DNA of 64,000 bases. It comes from Bacteroidia bacterium. GTDB taxonomy: Bacteria; Bacteroidota; Bacteroidia; Bacteroidales; GWA2-32-17. How positions within the stretch are numbered: the stretch's first letter is position 1; every line of letters starts with the position of its first letter. A program made the translations under genes and the position numbers. Below the pieces are notes generated by a model, which searched no databases, was not told where the DNA came from, and saw nothing but the letters and a program-made list of their open reading frames with translations. The stretch covers positions 49,279 through 113,278 of the forward strand of contig JACREQ010000029.1 in the NCBI GenBank assembly GCA_016218155.1. The letters are read 5' to 3'. Below are positions 8,891 to 18,093 of the stretch, in pieces.

Positions 8891-9658
8891 ATGAGCTATG
8901 TTAGACCTAAAAAAAGCCTTGGACAACATTTTTTAATTGATCAGAATATTGCCCGAAAAATTGTAGATAGCCTTAATCACAAAGAGAATATTCTCGAAAT
9001 TGGCCCTGGTAAAGGTGTGTTAAGCAAATACCTTCTCGAAAAAAATTATAAAAGTTTTAAACTCGTTGAAATTGATAGGGAATCGATACAGTTTCTTAAT
9101 GAAAACTTTAAACTGGAACCTGAGCAGCTCATTCATGCTGACTTCCTAACAATAAATACTAAAGATCTTTTTTCTGATAATTTTGCAATAATTGGAAACT
9201 TCCCATACAATATTGGGAGCCAGATTTTCTTCAAAGTTCTTGAAAACAGAAATCAGATTGACGAAGTAATTTGCATGATTCAGAAAGAGGTTGCTCAAAG
9301 AATTGCAGAAAAGCCTGGAAGCAGGGTTTATGGTATCTTAAGTGTACTTCTTCAGGCATTTTACAACATAGAGTATTTATTTACAGTTAACGAGAAAGTT
9401 TTTTCTCCCCCACCAAAAGTTAAATCTGCTGTTATAAGATTAACCAGAAATAATCGTGAAAACCTTAACTGTGACGAGAAAATGTTTTTTAGTGTTGTTA
9501 AAGCAGCATTTAACCAAAGAAGAAAAACATTATCAAACAGTTTAAAAGCAATCGGTACTTCAAATGCACTTTCGCATCCTTTGCTTAGTAAACGCGCCGA
9601 ACAACTTACAGTTGATGAATTTGTTGAATTAACAAATCTTATAACCTTAAACCAATAA
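8891..9658 (+). CDS. rsmA: 16S rRNA dimethyladenosine transferase (KsgA/RsmA)
   Basis: The 255-residue enzyme dimethylates two adjacent adenosines at the 3' end of 16S rRNA using SAM. The N-terminus KKSLGQHFLIDQNIARKIV, the SAM motif EIGPGKGVLSKYL and the motif IV NFPYNIGS are all present. A C-terminal helical domain includes FNQRRKTLSNSLK. Length is normal. It is the last gene of the purM-led run. Its 3' end overlaps by 20 bases the 3' end of the convergent sensor gene on the other strand (9639-9658). Confidence 0.95.
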   Translation: MSYVRPKKSLGQHFLIDQNIARKIVDSLNHKENILEIGPGKGVLSKYLLEKNYKSFKLVEIDRESIQFLNENFKLEPEQLIHADFLTINTKDLFSDNFAIIGNFPYNIGSQIFFKVLENRNQIDEVICMIQKEVAQRIAEKPGSRVYGILSVLLQAFYNIEYLFTVNEKVFSPPPKVKSAVIRLTRNNRENLNCDEKMFFSVVKAAFNQRRKTLSNSLKAIGTSNALSHPLLSKRAEQLTVDEFVELTNLITLNQ

Positions 9659-12600
9659 CACAAATATCATCGTTTTGTGATTGGCTGCTTTCCAATTTCC
9701 AGTCTTCTATTTTCTGATCCAACTTATGTTGTTGAGTAATCATTGGTAAATCGTGTATTGAAAGTAGAAACTCTTTAAAATGTTTTGACATAAATTTCTT
9801 TCCTCTTGGACCACCAAACTGGTCAGTATAACCATCCGAAAACAGATAAATAACATCACCTTTTTGATAAGGTATCTCATGATTTAAGAAACTATCCATC
9901 TTAAGATAAATAGCAATAGGCATCTTATCCGCCTTTATCTCATTAAGTTGATTTTCGCGAACTACTAATAATGAATTATTAGCACCTGCATAATTAATAA
10001 TTTGCTTCTTTATATCAATAGACACAAGGGCAATATCCATCCCATCCTTACTCCCACCCATTGTATCCTTTTGCTGAAGAGCATTAATTATATTAGCTCT
10101 TAGGTTATTTAAAATTTCGTCAGGATTAACAATTCCTTTTTCATTTACAATCTCATTTAAATAGGATACCCCCAACATGCTCATAAAAGCTCCGGGTACT
10201 CCGTGCCCTGTACAATCCGCAACAGTGAGCACAATTTTATCGTCTTTTAAGGTTGTCCAGAAAAAATCACCACTAACAATATCACGTGGTTTATAAAGAA
10301 TAAAATAATCTTTTAGAATTGAGTTTATTAATGATTCTGCTGGAAGTATTGCTCTTTGAATACGACTTGCATAATGAATACTGTCTGTTATTTCTTGCTT
10401 TTGAACCTCAAGAATCTCTTTTTGTTTAACAACCTGGGCTGTTCTTTCTTTTACAGTTTGTTCCAAAACTGCTTTGTCGCGCTTTAGTTTTGCTTCACGC
10501 CATTTAATATACAAAATAATTATTGACACAATAAAAATTAAACATATAGTATAAAACCACCATGTGCGATAAAAAGGAGGATTTATAACAAAATGAAATA
10601 TTTGCGGTTCACTATTCCATGTATCAAATTCATTTGATGCTCTTACTTTAAAAGTATATTCGCCAGGTTCCAGTCCAGGATATTGTGCTTCATTGTTTTG
10701 CCTTGGCGGCGACCACTCTTTATCAACCCCTTCAAGCATACATTGATAATTTACTTTTTCCGGATTTGTGAGTGAAATCCCTTCGAAGCAAAAAGTTAAA
10801 TGATTGTCAGTATATGAAAGTTCTAAATCATTTGGTATTTTAGACCACTGAGTAACAGAATCTGCTTTTGATAACCAATCAATGGATTTGTAAAACAACT
10901 TTAAATCAACAATATGGGTTTTAGGTGCAACATTCTTAGCATGATATAGTGAGGGCGAAAATCGAGTTAACCCTTTTGCGGTACCAAACCAAATATTGTT
11001 CTGATTATCTTTAAGAATAGCATTAAGATTATTTTCAATACCAATAAAACCATTAGTTTTATCAAAATTATAAATTCGTTTAAATTTATAATTTCTATCC
11101 ATTATTATCATCTTCATCCCATTTTCGGTACCAATAATTAAAGTAGTATCATTTGAAAAGATTAAAGAATAAATATTTCCTGTATTTAAAAAATCTTCAT
11201 CCGCCTTTAGAACAATTTTCTTTTGGCCTTCTTTTCTTTTATCATATAAGTAAACACCTACTCCAAATGAGCCTATCCAGACATTACCTGTTGGATCACA
11301 AACGATGCATTTAATTTTTTTATCCATTAACCCTTCCTCTTCATCAAAATCAGTCATTTCATTGTTTTTAAAACGAGCGATTCCACCAAGTGTTCCAATC
11401 CAGACAGTACCTTCTTTGTCTTCTGTTATTGTTTGAACTTCATTATTTATTAATCCATATTTTTCTTCATCTATATTAAAAAACTTGCCATCATATTTAC
11501 TAAGTCCTCCCATTGTTCCACACCACAAGCGATTTCGGGAATCAATAAAAACACAATTTACACGATTATCAACTAAACCATCATCTGTTGTAAAATTTGT
11601 AAAAACCTGATTATTATAGCTGAAAATACCACTTGATGTTGCAAGCCATAACACGCCGTTTTTATCAATTGCAATTGAGTTAATTGAAGGATCATACAAT
11701 CCATCTTTTTCGTTAAATATTTTAATAACCGGATTGTTATTTTTATCAAATTTTAGTTTAACTAAACCCTTACCACCAGTACCAATCCAATAAGTTCCAT
11801 CTTTTGATTGAGCAACAGCATATATCTTCTCTGTTAGAATCTCTTTTGCAGTGTAATGTGCAAAATAATCGCCATAATATTTACATAAGCCACTGCCCAT
11901 TGTTCCAAACCAATAATTATTTTCAGAATCTTCAAATATAGTAAGAACCTGATTATTTGGATAACCTTGCTTGTCGGAGAAAGAAGTTAAGCTGCCATTT
12001 TCATTTAATCTAATAACACCTGATTTATCTGTTGCAAACCAGGTTCTCTTTTTTTCATCTGTATAAATTTTCCAGGTTCTGTTGTTTTCATAACCATTTG
12101 AAAAATCTATTTTCTTTTTTACAGAAAAATTTATGGTATCAGAATAAGAAACAAGAAATGCACCCATATTAACTGTCCCTGCCCAAATATCTCCATCAGG
12201 AGTCTTTCCAAAAGAAAGTAAATTAGGTGAAGGAAGTTTTTGTTCAGGAACTATCTTAATACTTATTTTTTTATTCTTTGAAATTGTAACAACGCTGATT
12301 CCACCTTCATAAGTAGCTAACCATATTCTACCAAACTTATCTTCGACACAATCAAAAACAAAATTTCCAGAAAGTCCATTATCTTTATTGAGAATTGTTA
12401 CATCTAAAGAATCATTTGACTTAACACTAATTATATTAACACCCCCGCCTGTTGTTGCAGCCCAGATATTTCCATTAGAATCTTCAAAAATCTTATAAAC
12501 AAGATTATTTGAAAGTCCGTTTTTAACCGAATAATTTATGATTCTAAATCCATCATAAACAGAAATTCCCTCATCTGTACCAAACCATAGTTGACCTTTA

Positions 12601-12866
12601 TTATCTTCTATCATTGAATAGATGGTATTCCCAATTAGTCCGGACTTTTTATTTTTAACTGTAAAATGAATACCATCAAATCTTGCAGCGCCACCTGAAT
12701 TTGTGCCTACCCATAAATAGCCTCGCGAATCTTCAAAAATAGAACGGACTTCTGATTGAGGAAGCCCGTCTTCTAAAGAAAACATTCTGAAATTATTTTG
12801 CTGAGCAGAGACAGTAAAGCAACCTAACAACAAATTACACAATATTGCCAAAAGTGGCAGTCTCAT
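9639..12866 (-). CDS. Propeller-type sensor with SpoIIE (PP2C) phosphatase output
   Basis: The 1075-residue protein has a signal peptide (cleavage near SAQ, residue 22) and about 14 two-component-regulator propeller repeats up to about residue 640 (patterns such as LWVGTNSGG and WFGTDEGISVYDG). A Y_Y_Y beta-sandwich comes before the membrane, then one membrane helix near 745-767, a coiled coil, and a C-terminal SpoIIE/PP2C phosphatase domain (DIVSGDFFW, DCTGHGVPGAFMS, DGYTDQFGG, NDDICVI). The two large extracytoplasmic propellers would sense a ligand and the cytosolic phosphatase would act on a phosphoprotein, usually an anti-sigma antagonist; none is seen nearby. It is the last gene of the four-gene caspase unit and lies three bases after the caspase gene. 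Confidence 0.85.
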   Translation of the reverse strand: MRLPLLAILCNLLLGCFTVSAQQNNFRMFSLEDGLPQSEVRSIFEDSRGYLWVGTNSGGAARFDGIHFTVKNKKSGLIGNTIYSMIEDNKGQLWFGTDEGISVYDGFRIINYSVKNGLSNNLVYKIFEDSNGNIWAATTGGGVNIISVKSNDSLDVTILNKDNGLSGNFVFDCVEDKFGRIWLATYEGGISVVTISKNKKISIKIVPEQKLPSPNLLSFGKTPDGDIWAGTVNMGAFLVSYSDTINFSVKKKIDFSNGYENNRTWKIYTDEKKRTWFATDKSGVIRLNENGSLTSFSDKQGYPNNQVLTIFEDSENNYWFGTMGSGLCKYYGDYFAHYTAKEILTEKIYAVAQSKDGTYWIGTGGKGLVKLKFDKNNNPVIKIFNEKDGLYDPSINSIAIDKNGVLWLATSSGIFSYNNQVFTNFTTDDGLVDNRVNCVFIDSRNRLWCGTMGGLSKYDGKFFNIDEEKYGLINNEVQTITEDKEGTVWIGTLGGIARFKNNEMTDFDEEEGLMDKKIKCIVCDPTGNVWIGSFGVGVYLYDKRKEGQKKIVLKADEDFLNTGNIYSLIFSNDTTLIIGTENGMKMIIMDRNYKFKRIYNFDKTNGFIGIENNLNAILKDNQNNIWFGTAKGLTRFSPSLYHAKNVAPKTHIVDLKLFYKSIDWLSKADSVTQWSKIPNDLELSYTDNHLTFCFEGISLTNPEKVNYQCMLEGVDKEWSPPRQNNEAQYPGLEPGEYTFKVRASNEFDTWNSEPQIFHFVINPPFYRTWWFYTICLIFIVSIIILYIKWREAKLKRDKAVLEQTVKERTAQVVKQKEILEVQKQEITDSIHYASRIQRAILPAESLINSILKDYFILYKPRDIVSGDFFWTTLKDDKIVLTVADCTGHGVPGAFMSMLGVSYLNEIVNEKGIVNPDEILNNLRANIINALQQKDTMGGSKDGMDIALVSIDIKKQIINYAGANNSLLVVRENQLNEIKADKMPIAIYLKMDSFLNHEIPYQKGDVIYLFSDGYTDQFGGPRGKKFMSKHFKEFLLSIHDLPMITQQHKLDQKIEDWKLESSQSQNDDICVIGLRL

Positions 12867-12869
12867 ATT

Positions 12870-15047
12870 CTATTTAAGTATAAATAAAAATTGTCCACCT
12901 TCGTCGCCACTATCCTTTATAGGATTAAAATTAGGCGTTTGCTCCGAATTATTTACTATTGGAATTTTTATATTATCATAAAGCTGACTTGCATCATAAT
13001 ATTTACTTGTATTTGTATTAAGTGTCTTTAATAAATAATATGCAAAAACAGAATGACCATCTCTTCCACCATCCATTACAGGTTCTATACCGCCTGATGA
13101 AATTGCTTTTCTTGATGGCAGATTATACACTTTCTCATAATACTTATCAGAATTTTCATAAGGAACAGAAACTGTTTTGCCTCTGAAAATATCACCACTA
13201 AAACAAGCATCAGCAATTAAAAGAGTGTGTTTTGACTTTATACCACTTAAGAAAGTCTGAATATCATTATTCGAAATAAAATTAGATGTAGACATTGTAG
13301 CAGCATCAACTGGAACCCAATAACCTTTATTAAGTTCTTGTTTAAATTCACCATGACCTGAATAATAAATCAGCAAATTATCTGTTGCCTTAACATTTTT
13401 CACTAACCATTCAAATTCTTTAATAACATTATCTCGTGTTGCTTGTTCGTTATATAAAGTACGGAAACTATTAAAGCGATATTTTGTTTTTAATAAATTC
13501 TCAACCGCTTTTGCATCGGCAACAGCATTTTTTAGTTTTGCCCATTCTCCTGTATAATTATCAATTCCAATTATTAACGCATAATAATTTCCTATTTGAA
13601 TAGGTTGTTTGTTAGCAGTACTTTTTACATTCATACCAGCTAAAGGATCGCCACCACCACGGTACAATGGTTCATCTATATTGTTTTGATTCTGAGTGGC
13701 AGTATTTTGAGCTAATGATCCATCTTCATTACTATAAAATATCATGGCTTCTTTACGAAGTTCTGTTAGTTTGTTTTCTTTATTTAACGGAGATATTCTT
13801 GCTGCAAGATCCTGATCAGATTCACCAGGTCCCTTTTTCTCCCAATCAGATAATTTCTTTTCAACATACATTTTAATTACAGGTTCAGTGTTATCAGAAA
13901 TTCTAAGCGCCCACATATCTGACTCTCCACCTGCCATAGATTCAGAACAACCTGCAACGAGATATCCATTATCAGGCAGCAAAATTATTGATTCTGCAAC
14001 ATCCCATTGCTTTTTTCCAAAACTTCTTTCCCAACAAATTTCACCTTTATTATCAAGTTTGATTAAATAAGAGTTTTCTTTACCATTACCTTTCGACTTT
14101 GTATAACCGGCAACAACACAGCCTTTGTCAGCTGTACAAACAACCGCATTAGCAATATCAGTTGCAGATCCACCAAACGTTTTCTCCCATTCAATGTTAC
14201 CTATATTATCAATTTTAATAACATACATATCTTCTTCTCCAAAACCTTTAGAACGGGTAGACCCACAAATTATAAACCTTCCGTCAGAAGTGGCTGAAAT
14301 ATCACGTCCAATATCTGAACCGGCACCACCAAATGTTTTTTCCCATTTCATTGTTCCATACTTGTCAATTTTAACAACGTACAGATCTTCTTCACCAGCA
14401 CCTTTACATTTTGTATAGCCAACAAGAATAAAACCTTCATCAGTTAAAGGAACAGCACCATAAGCCATATCATCATAATATCTGCCTCCAAATGTTGCAT
14501 GCCATTCTTTATTTCCTTTACTATCTACTTTTAAAGCCAACATATCACGATCATGATCGCCTTTAGCTTCTAGGGCTCCAATAATGAGACATCCTCCATC
14601 TTTTGTTGGTATTATTTCTTTTGCACAATCTAAAGTTGCACCACCCTGAATTCTATCCCATTTTTTTTCTCCGTTCTTATCAATACCAATATACCAGATG
14701 TGAGTATAACCGGATTCTTTAACTGTGGTTACTCCTGCTAATACAAAACCATCTTTCCCATTCGAAACTACAACATTTGCAGAATCATCTTCTGTTGATC
14801 CATAAGTTTTTTCCCAAATTTTATTTCCTTCTTTATCAAGATTAACAACTAACAGATCCTTTCCTCCGTTACCAGAAGAACGCGTCCAACCAGCAAGCAA
14901 AAATCCAGTCTCGGTAGAAATAACAGTTTTGGCTTTATCGTCATAACTACCTCCAAAATATTTTTCCCATTTTGCTTCAATATAAGATTGACTGAAAAGT
15001 AATACGGGAAACAAAAGCGCCAAGTGAATAATTATATATTTTTTCAT
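12870..15047 (-). CDS. Secreted caspase-like (peptidase C14) protein with N-terminal repeat propeller
   Basis: The 725-residue protein has a signal peptide (MKKYIIIHLALLFPVLLFSQ) and about eight repeats of roughly 50 residues (pattern W-EKTFGG..D.A..V....GG....G.T.S.G.G..D) up to about residue 410. After a linker, a caspase-fold domain runs from about 489 to 725. The catalytic dyad is present: His565 in YYSGHGEF and Cys615 in ADACFSG; the conserved GG..PV.DGG segment follows. The frame continues upstream to 15194, but that part overlaps the preceding gene, and ATG 15047 gives the signal peptide. It lacks a T9SS sorting tail, so it may stay periplasmic. Its substrate is unknown; sequence alone cannot show whether it cuts after Arg/Lys or Asp. 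Confidence 0.87.
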   Translation of the reverse strand: MKKYIIIHLALLFPVLLFSQSYIEAKWEKYFGGSYDDKAKTVISTETGFLLAGWTRSSGNGGKDLLVVNLDKEGNKIWEKTYGSTEDDSANVVVSNGKDGFVLAGVTTVKESGYTHIWYIGIDKNGEKKWDRIQGGATLDCAKEIIPTKDGGCLIIGALEAKGDHDRDMLALKVDSKGNKEWHATFGGRYYDDMAYGAVPLTDEGFILVGYTKCKGAGEEDLYVVKIDKYGTMKWEKTFGGAGSDIGRDISATSDGRFIICGSTRSKGFGEEDMYVIKIDNIGNIEWEKTFGGSATDIANAVVCTADKGCVVAGYTKSKGNGKENSYLIKLDNKGEICWERSFGKKQWDVAESIILLPDNGYLVAGCSESMAGGESDMWALRISDNTEPVIKMYVEKKLSDWEKKGPGESDQDLAARISPLNKENKLTELRKEAMIFYSNEDGSLAQNTATQNQNNIDEPLYRGGGDPLAGMNVKSTANKQPIQIGNYYALIIGIDNYTGEWAKLKNAVADAKAVENLLKTKYRFNSFRTLYNEQATRDNVIKEFEWLVKNVKATDNLLIYYSGHGEFKQELNKGYWVPVDAATMSTSNFISNNDIQTFLSGIKSKHTLLIADACFSGDIFRGKTVSVPYENSDKYYEKVYNLPSRKAISSGGIEPVMDGGRDGHSVFAYYLLKTLNTNTSKYYDASQLYDNIKIPIVNNSEQTPNFNPIKDSGDEGGQFLFILK

Positions 15048-15060
15048 AGCTAAAAAATTT

Positions 15061-15705
15061 TTAAAAATCAGTTGATAGTATTTGTTGTTCAACAGTATTT
15101 GTTGGAGTAAAATTAATCCAGCAAAGAACATTCCGTTCTTTATCTTTAACATCAAATTCAAAAGAAGCCAATGACCTGTCATTTCCAAGAACAAATAATG
15201 CCCTATTTACAATTTGTATAGTTAAACCATATTGTTCTAATTCTTCTGCTGTTGTTTTGTCAGAAAATGTACATGCTGTTTTTCTTGATTGCTGTTTAAA
15301 GCTTCCATTGTCGTATGTCCAGCAATAAACAGGCTTCATACCTTTTACCTGCACAAATTTATTAAAAATTCCCTGCACTTTATTAATTTTAGAATAAAGA
15401 CCTGAATATACAGAGTCTTTATTTTGGTTAATTGTAAAACTAATTGCAATTAATTTATCATTTCTAAAAAAATAATCTATTTGTGCAAGTTGTTTTTCAA
15501 CTACTACATTTGAATATGAGATTATTTTATTTGCCTGTTTCTGAGAAATACAATTACTATCCTTTTCTAAAGAAGGAACTAAAGGTAGCTCAACTTTTTT
15601 AACATCTGCAGAAGAGGCACCCCAAACAGATCTTCTTACATCAATTGACTGAGAATAAACAACAATACTAACAAATAATATTATAATAATGAAAATATAT
15701 TTCAT
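15061..15705 (-). CDS. Secreted protein of unknown function, caspase operon
   Basis: The 214-residue product has a signal peptide (IIIILFVSIVVYSQS, cleavage near residue 19) and then starts IDVRRSVWGASSADVKKVE. This resembles small proteins that begin with a VRKSVWGMS-type segment and bind or assist envelope partners in Bacteroidota, but I do not recognise a named domain. It has three cysteines in the mature part. The start overlaps the upstream lipoprotein stop by four bases (ATGA), and 13 bases separate its stop from the caspase ATG, so the genes are almost surely co-transcribed. Its role would be tied to the caspase or the sensor, but this is inference. Confidence 0.72.
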   Translation of the reverse strand: MKYIFIIIILFVSIVVYSQSIDVRRSVWGASSADVKKVELPLVPSLEKDSNCISQKQANKIISYSNVVVEKQLAQIDYFFRNDKLIAISFTINQNKDSVYSGLYSKINKVQGIFNKFVQVKGMKPVYCWTYDNGSFKQQSRKTACTFSDKTTAEELEQYGLTIQIVNRALFVLGNDRSLASFEFDVKDKERNVLCWINFTPTNTVEQQILSTDF

Positions 15706-16517
15706 CTTTTTTGCTTTTTAATATTAAAAATATATCTGTCAAGCTGAGTTGAATCTTCATCTAATATAAGAACCACTTTTATGGCAACATAACCTGTATC
15801 AATTGCTGGATTACCAATTTTAGTAAGTATAATATCTCCGTTTGAAATATTTTCCATAAAGGTATTTTTTATTCCAGCATCATACGAATTACGTAACATA
15901 CTAAATGTAGCATTTGGATAATCAAAATCTGTAAAACGAACAAACTTATTACCAGCAGGAGATCCCCACTTTCGTAAAAGAACATTCGGATTTATTGTGT
16001 CATTTGTTAAATCCAAAATATTCATTTCTGAGGAATCAGAAGATTCAGAATGTAATGGATTACCAGTTGCTAAATTATAAGCATCAAATCCTGTAGATGC
16101 CCGCGAAAACATTTCATGACCAGCAGTTTCTTCAAGTAATAAATCTTCTGGAAAAACATTAACTACTAATCCTGCTGAAATTTTTTCTCCTGACACATCG
16201 AAAATTGAAATTTCAATTACATACTGTGTTGTATCATTTCCAGCGGGAACTTTATATTCAAAAGTATAAGATAGTTTACTTCCAGAAATCGCTGAATCTA
16301 AAATATTAGTTGATATTGAATTAACCTGCCTTTGAGTAATTTTCAACTTTTTAAGTTCATACCCTGAGGAGCTAGTAATCTCTACTCTGAAAATATCTTC
16401 AGGACTAAGGTTATAAGTACTTTGAGTTGGACTAATAAAAATCAACAACGGCTCTTTTTCCTTTCTACACGAAAAAGAAAAAAAAGCGAGAGCTATAAAA
16501 AAGAATAATGATCGCAC
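15702..16517 (-). CDS. Lipoprotein with Ig-like fold, first gene of caspase operon
   Basis: The 271-residue protein starts with GTG at 16517 and has a lipobox FSFSC (Cys17) followed by RKEKEP. The first half (about 20-125) looks like a bacterial Ig-like or cadherin-like beta sandwich: alternating strands such as FRVEITSSSGYELKKLKI. The rest has no recognised domain. No ATG start lies upstream in frame close by, and the GTG directly precedes the signal peptide, which supports it. It begins 30 bases downstream of a terminator hairpin, so it probably starts a new transcript that includes the secreted protein, the caspase and the sensor. Function unknown. Confidence 0.7.
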   Translation of the reverse strand: MRSLFFFIALAFFSFSCRKEKEPLLIFISPTQSTYNLSPEDIFRVEITSSSGYELKKLKITQRQVNSISTNILDSAISGSKLSYTFEYKVPAGNDTTQYVIEISIFDVSGEKISAGLVVNVFPEDLLLEETAGHEMFSRASTGFDAYNLATGNPLHSESSDSSEMNILDLTNDTINPNVLLRKWGSPAGNKFVRFTDFDYPNATFSMLRNSYDAGIKNTFMENISNGDIILTKIGNPAIDTGYVAIKVVLILDEDSTQLDRYIFNIKKQKR

Positions 16518-16539
16518 AGTATATAAGATTATTAATAAG

Positions 16540-16547
16540 CAAAAATA
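16540..16547 (-). promoter_or_regulatory. Possible -7 element for the caspase operon
   Basis: Minus-strand TATTTTTG matches TAnnTTTG exactly and lies 23 bases before the GTG at 16517. The matching upstream TTTG is absent. The element overlaps the U-run side of the preceding terminator. Confidence 0.45.
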
Positions 16548-16580
16548 AAAAAAATCCCCATCTTACGACAGGGATTTTTA
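16541..16580 (-). terminator. Terminator after the 16586-17044 lipoprotein gene
   Basis: An AAAATCCC / GGGATTTT stem with a loop of about 12 bases is followed on the minus strand by a U-rich run. It begins six bases after the stop at 16586. Confidence 0.65.
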
Positions 16581-16585
16581 AAAAT

Positions 16586-17044
16586 TTATTTGTCTTTTAT
16601 TTTATATGCCTTGACTTTCATGGTCTGCTTAACTTTACTACCAAGAAACATTCCCTGCTTTTCTGTAATTATATTTACCGGCACCAAGAAATCAGCAGTT
16701 GGATATTTAACATGCATTTCATATAATGCTCTTCTGATTTTCATGTTAGGTAATAGAGTGTAACTGAAATTACCATTACCACTAAAATTAATAATAGTTT
16801 GGTTTCTACGTGCTACTTCTTTTCCATTAATTAAATTTAAATGAGAAAAGAAGAAGAAATAACGTCCATATTCAACAGACACTTCACCTTCTCCAAGATA
16901 TTCGAAATCACTCATGGTTTGATGTAATTGAATATCGTTAGGCATAAATGTACCTGTTCTCATCAGCTTGTTTGTTTTAACGCTACATGATGCAAGCAAC
17001 GTTATTAAAACAAGTGGTATAAATATTTTATTTAATACTTTCAT
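16586..17044 (-). CDS. Lipoprotein of unknown function
   Basis: The 152-residue product has a lipobox LLASC (Cys20), followed by SVKTNK. The mature part is mostly beta strands (for example EYLGEGEVSVEYGRYFFFFSHLN) and no domain is recognised. A positively charged C-terminus ends the protein. It is 23 bases downstream of an outer-membrane barrel gene and is probably in the same transcript, with a terminator after it. A periplasmic or outer-membrane partner of the barrel is possible, but only because of position. Confidence 0.72.
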   Translation of the reverse strand: MKVLNKIFIPLVLITLLASCSVKTNKLMRTGTFMPNDIQLHQTMSDFEYLGEGEVSVEYGRYFFFFSHLNLINGKEVARRNQTIINFSGNGNFSYTLLPNMKIRRALYEMHVKYPTADFLVPVNIITEKQGMFLGSKVKQTMKVKAYKIKDK

Positions 17045-17067
17045 AAACTAAAATTTAGATTGAATAA

Positions 17068-17928
17068 TTACTTGTTAAAATAATAACTTAATGTAAGTCT
17101 TGCCATTCCATCAATGTTAAATGATTTGGCTGAAAGCTTACTGTAATCTTCACCTGTAACGATTAAGCCAACAAAAGTAGGATCAATCTTGTCATCATTG
17201 TCTAAGTTTACAGTATAATATGTTTGATTAGTTGCAACTCCACCAGCAACTCTGTATGAATCAACTTTCCATTTTTTCCCTAATTTTCCTAAAGCAGTAC
17301 TACCAAGTTCAAGTCCAATTGAAAATGGAAGATCGGCTACAAATGACTGAACTCCGATAAATCCTTCAAAACCGTATGCAAATCCAAATCTTTTTCTTTC
17401 ATAACTTGTATAGTCAACTGTTAGGTCTAACATCTTCATATAGTCTGTTTCATTTTCTTTAAAATAACCGAGTGGTAAGCATGCTCCAAGATATACATCA
17501 AGAATATTTGATTTTGAAAAATGATACTCAAGTCCTGGTGTTAGATATAATTCAGCATTCCTTCTCTGGTATTTTAATTCGCTAATAAAGTTACCGCCTC
17601 CAGTTGGTGGAACAACTGTACCTGCAATTTTAAGATTACTGGATTTTGTGCGAAGTCCGATTCTTAAAACTAAATTGTCAGATTTGTACATTCTTAATGC
17701 AATAACAGGTAAAACATTTGCAACATTAGTTGAATCTTTTCCATCAATACGATTCACTATATCTTTAAAATCCTGGTATCCAGGTGCAAATACGATACCC
17801 CAATTACCTGCAACTGGTCTTGTTCCAATTTTAAAGGTGCTTGGACTGTTTACTCTGTCTGATAATTGGGCGAAAGTAAAATTTGCTCCCAATATCATTA
17901 ATAAAAATACGTAAAATACTTTTTTCAT
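17068..17928 (-). CDS. Outer-membrane beta-barrel protein
   Basis: The 286-residue protein has a signal peptide (cleavage near FAQ, residue 21) and many amphipathic strands, such as NLVLRIGLRTKSSN, RNAELYLTPGLEYHF and GMARLTLSYYFNK at the C-terminus. It resembles the outer-membrane beta-barrel families common in Bacteroidota, probably with 8 to 12 strands. No plug, TonB box or enzymatic motif is visible, so the ligand is unknown. It has its own promoter (TAAATTTG at 17956-17963) and is followed 23 bases later by a lipoprotein gene. Confidence 0.78.
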   Translation of the reverse strand: MKKVFYVFLLMILGANFTFAQLSDRVNSPSTFKIGTRPVAGNWGIVFAPGYQDFKDIVNRIDGKDSTNVANVLPVIALRMYKSDNLVLRIGLRTKSSNLKIAGTVVPPTGGGNFISELKYQRRNAELYLTPGLEYHFSKSNILDVYLGACLPLGYFKENETDYMKMLDLTVDYTSYERKRFGFAYGFEGFIGVQSFVADLPFSIGLELGSTALGKLGKKWKVDSYRVAGGVATNQTYYTVNLDNDDKIDPTFVGLIVTGEDYSKLSAKSFNIDGMARLTLSYYFNK

Positions 17929-17955
17929 AAATTTAAATTTTGGTTAATTGTTTTA

Positions 17956-17986
17956 CAAATTTATTAAAATATTTAAGAATAAAAAA
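17956..17986 (-). promoter_or_regulatory. Promoter for the outer-membrane barrel gene
   Basis: Minus-strand TAAATTTG at 17956-17963 matches TAnnTTTG, and 19 bases upstream is TTTT (three of four positions of TTTG). Start of transcription would be about 20 bases before the ATG. Confidence 0.5.
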
Positions 17987-18093
17987 AACTTTACAACTAG
18001 AACTTTCTTTACAAAAGAAATTAAACAATATTGTTAAGTTTTGCTAATATTTTTAGTACTTTTACAAATATTCTGATTAATACAAGAAAATTA

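Noticed and set aside
15048..15194. N-terminal extension of the caspase protein
   Set aside because: It would overlap the upstream gene and does not look like a signal peptide; ATG 15047 gives a proper one.
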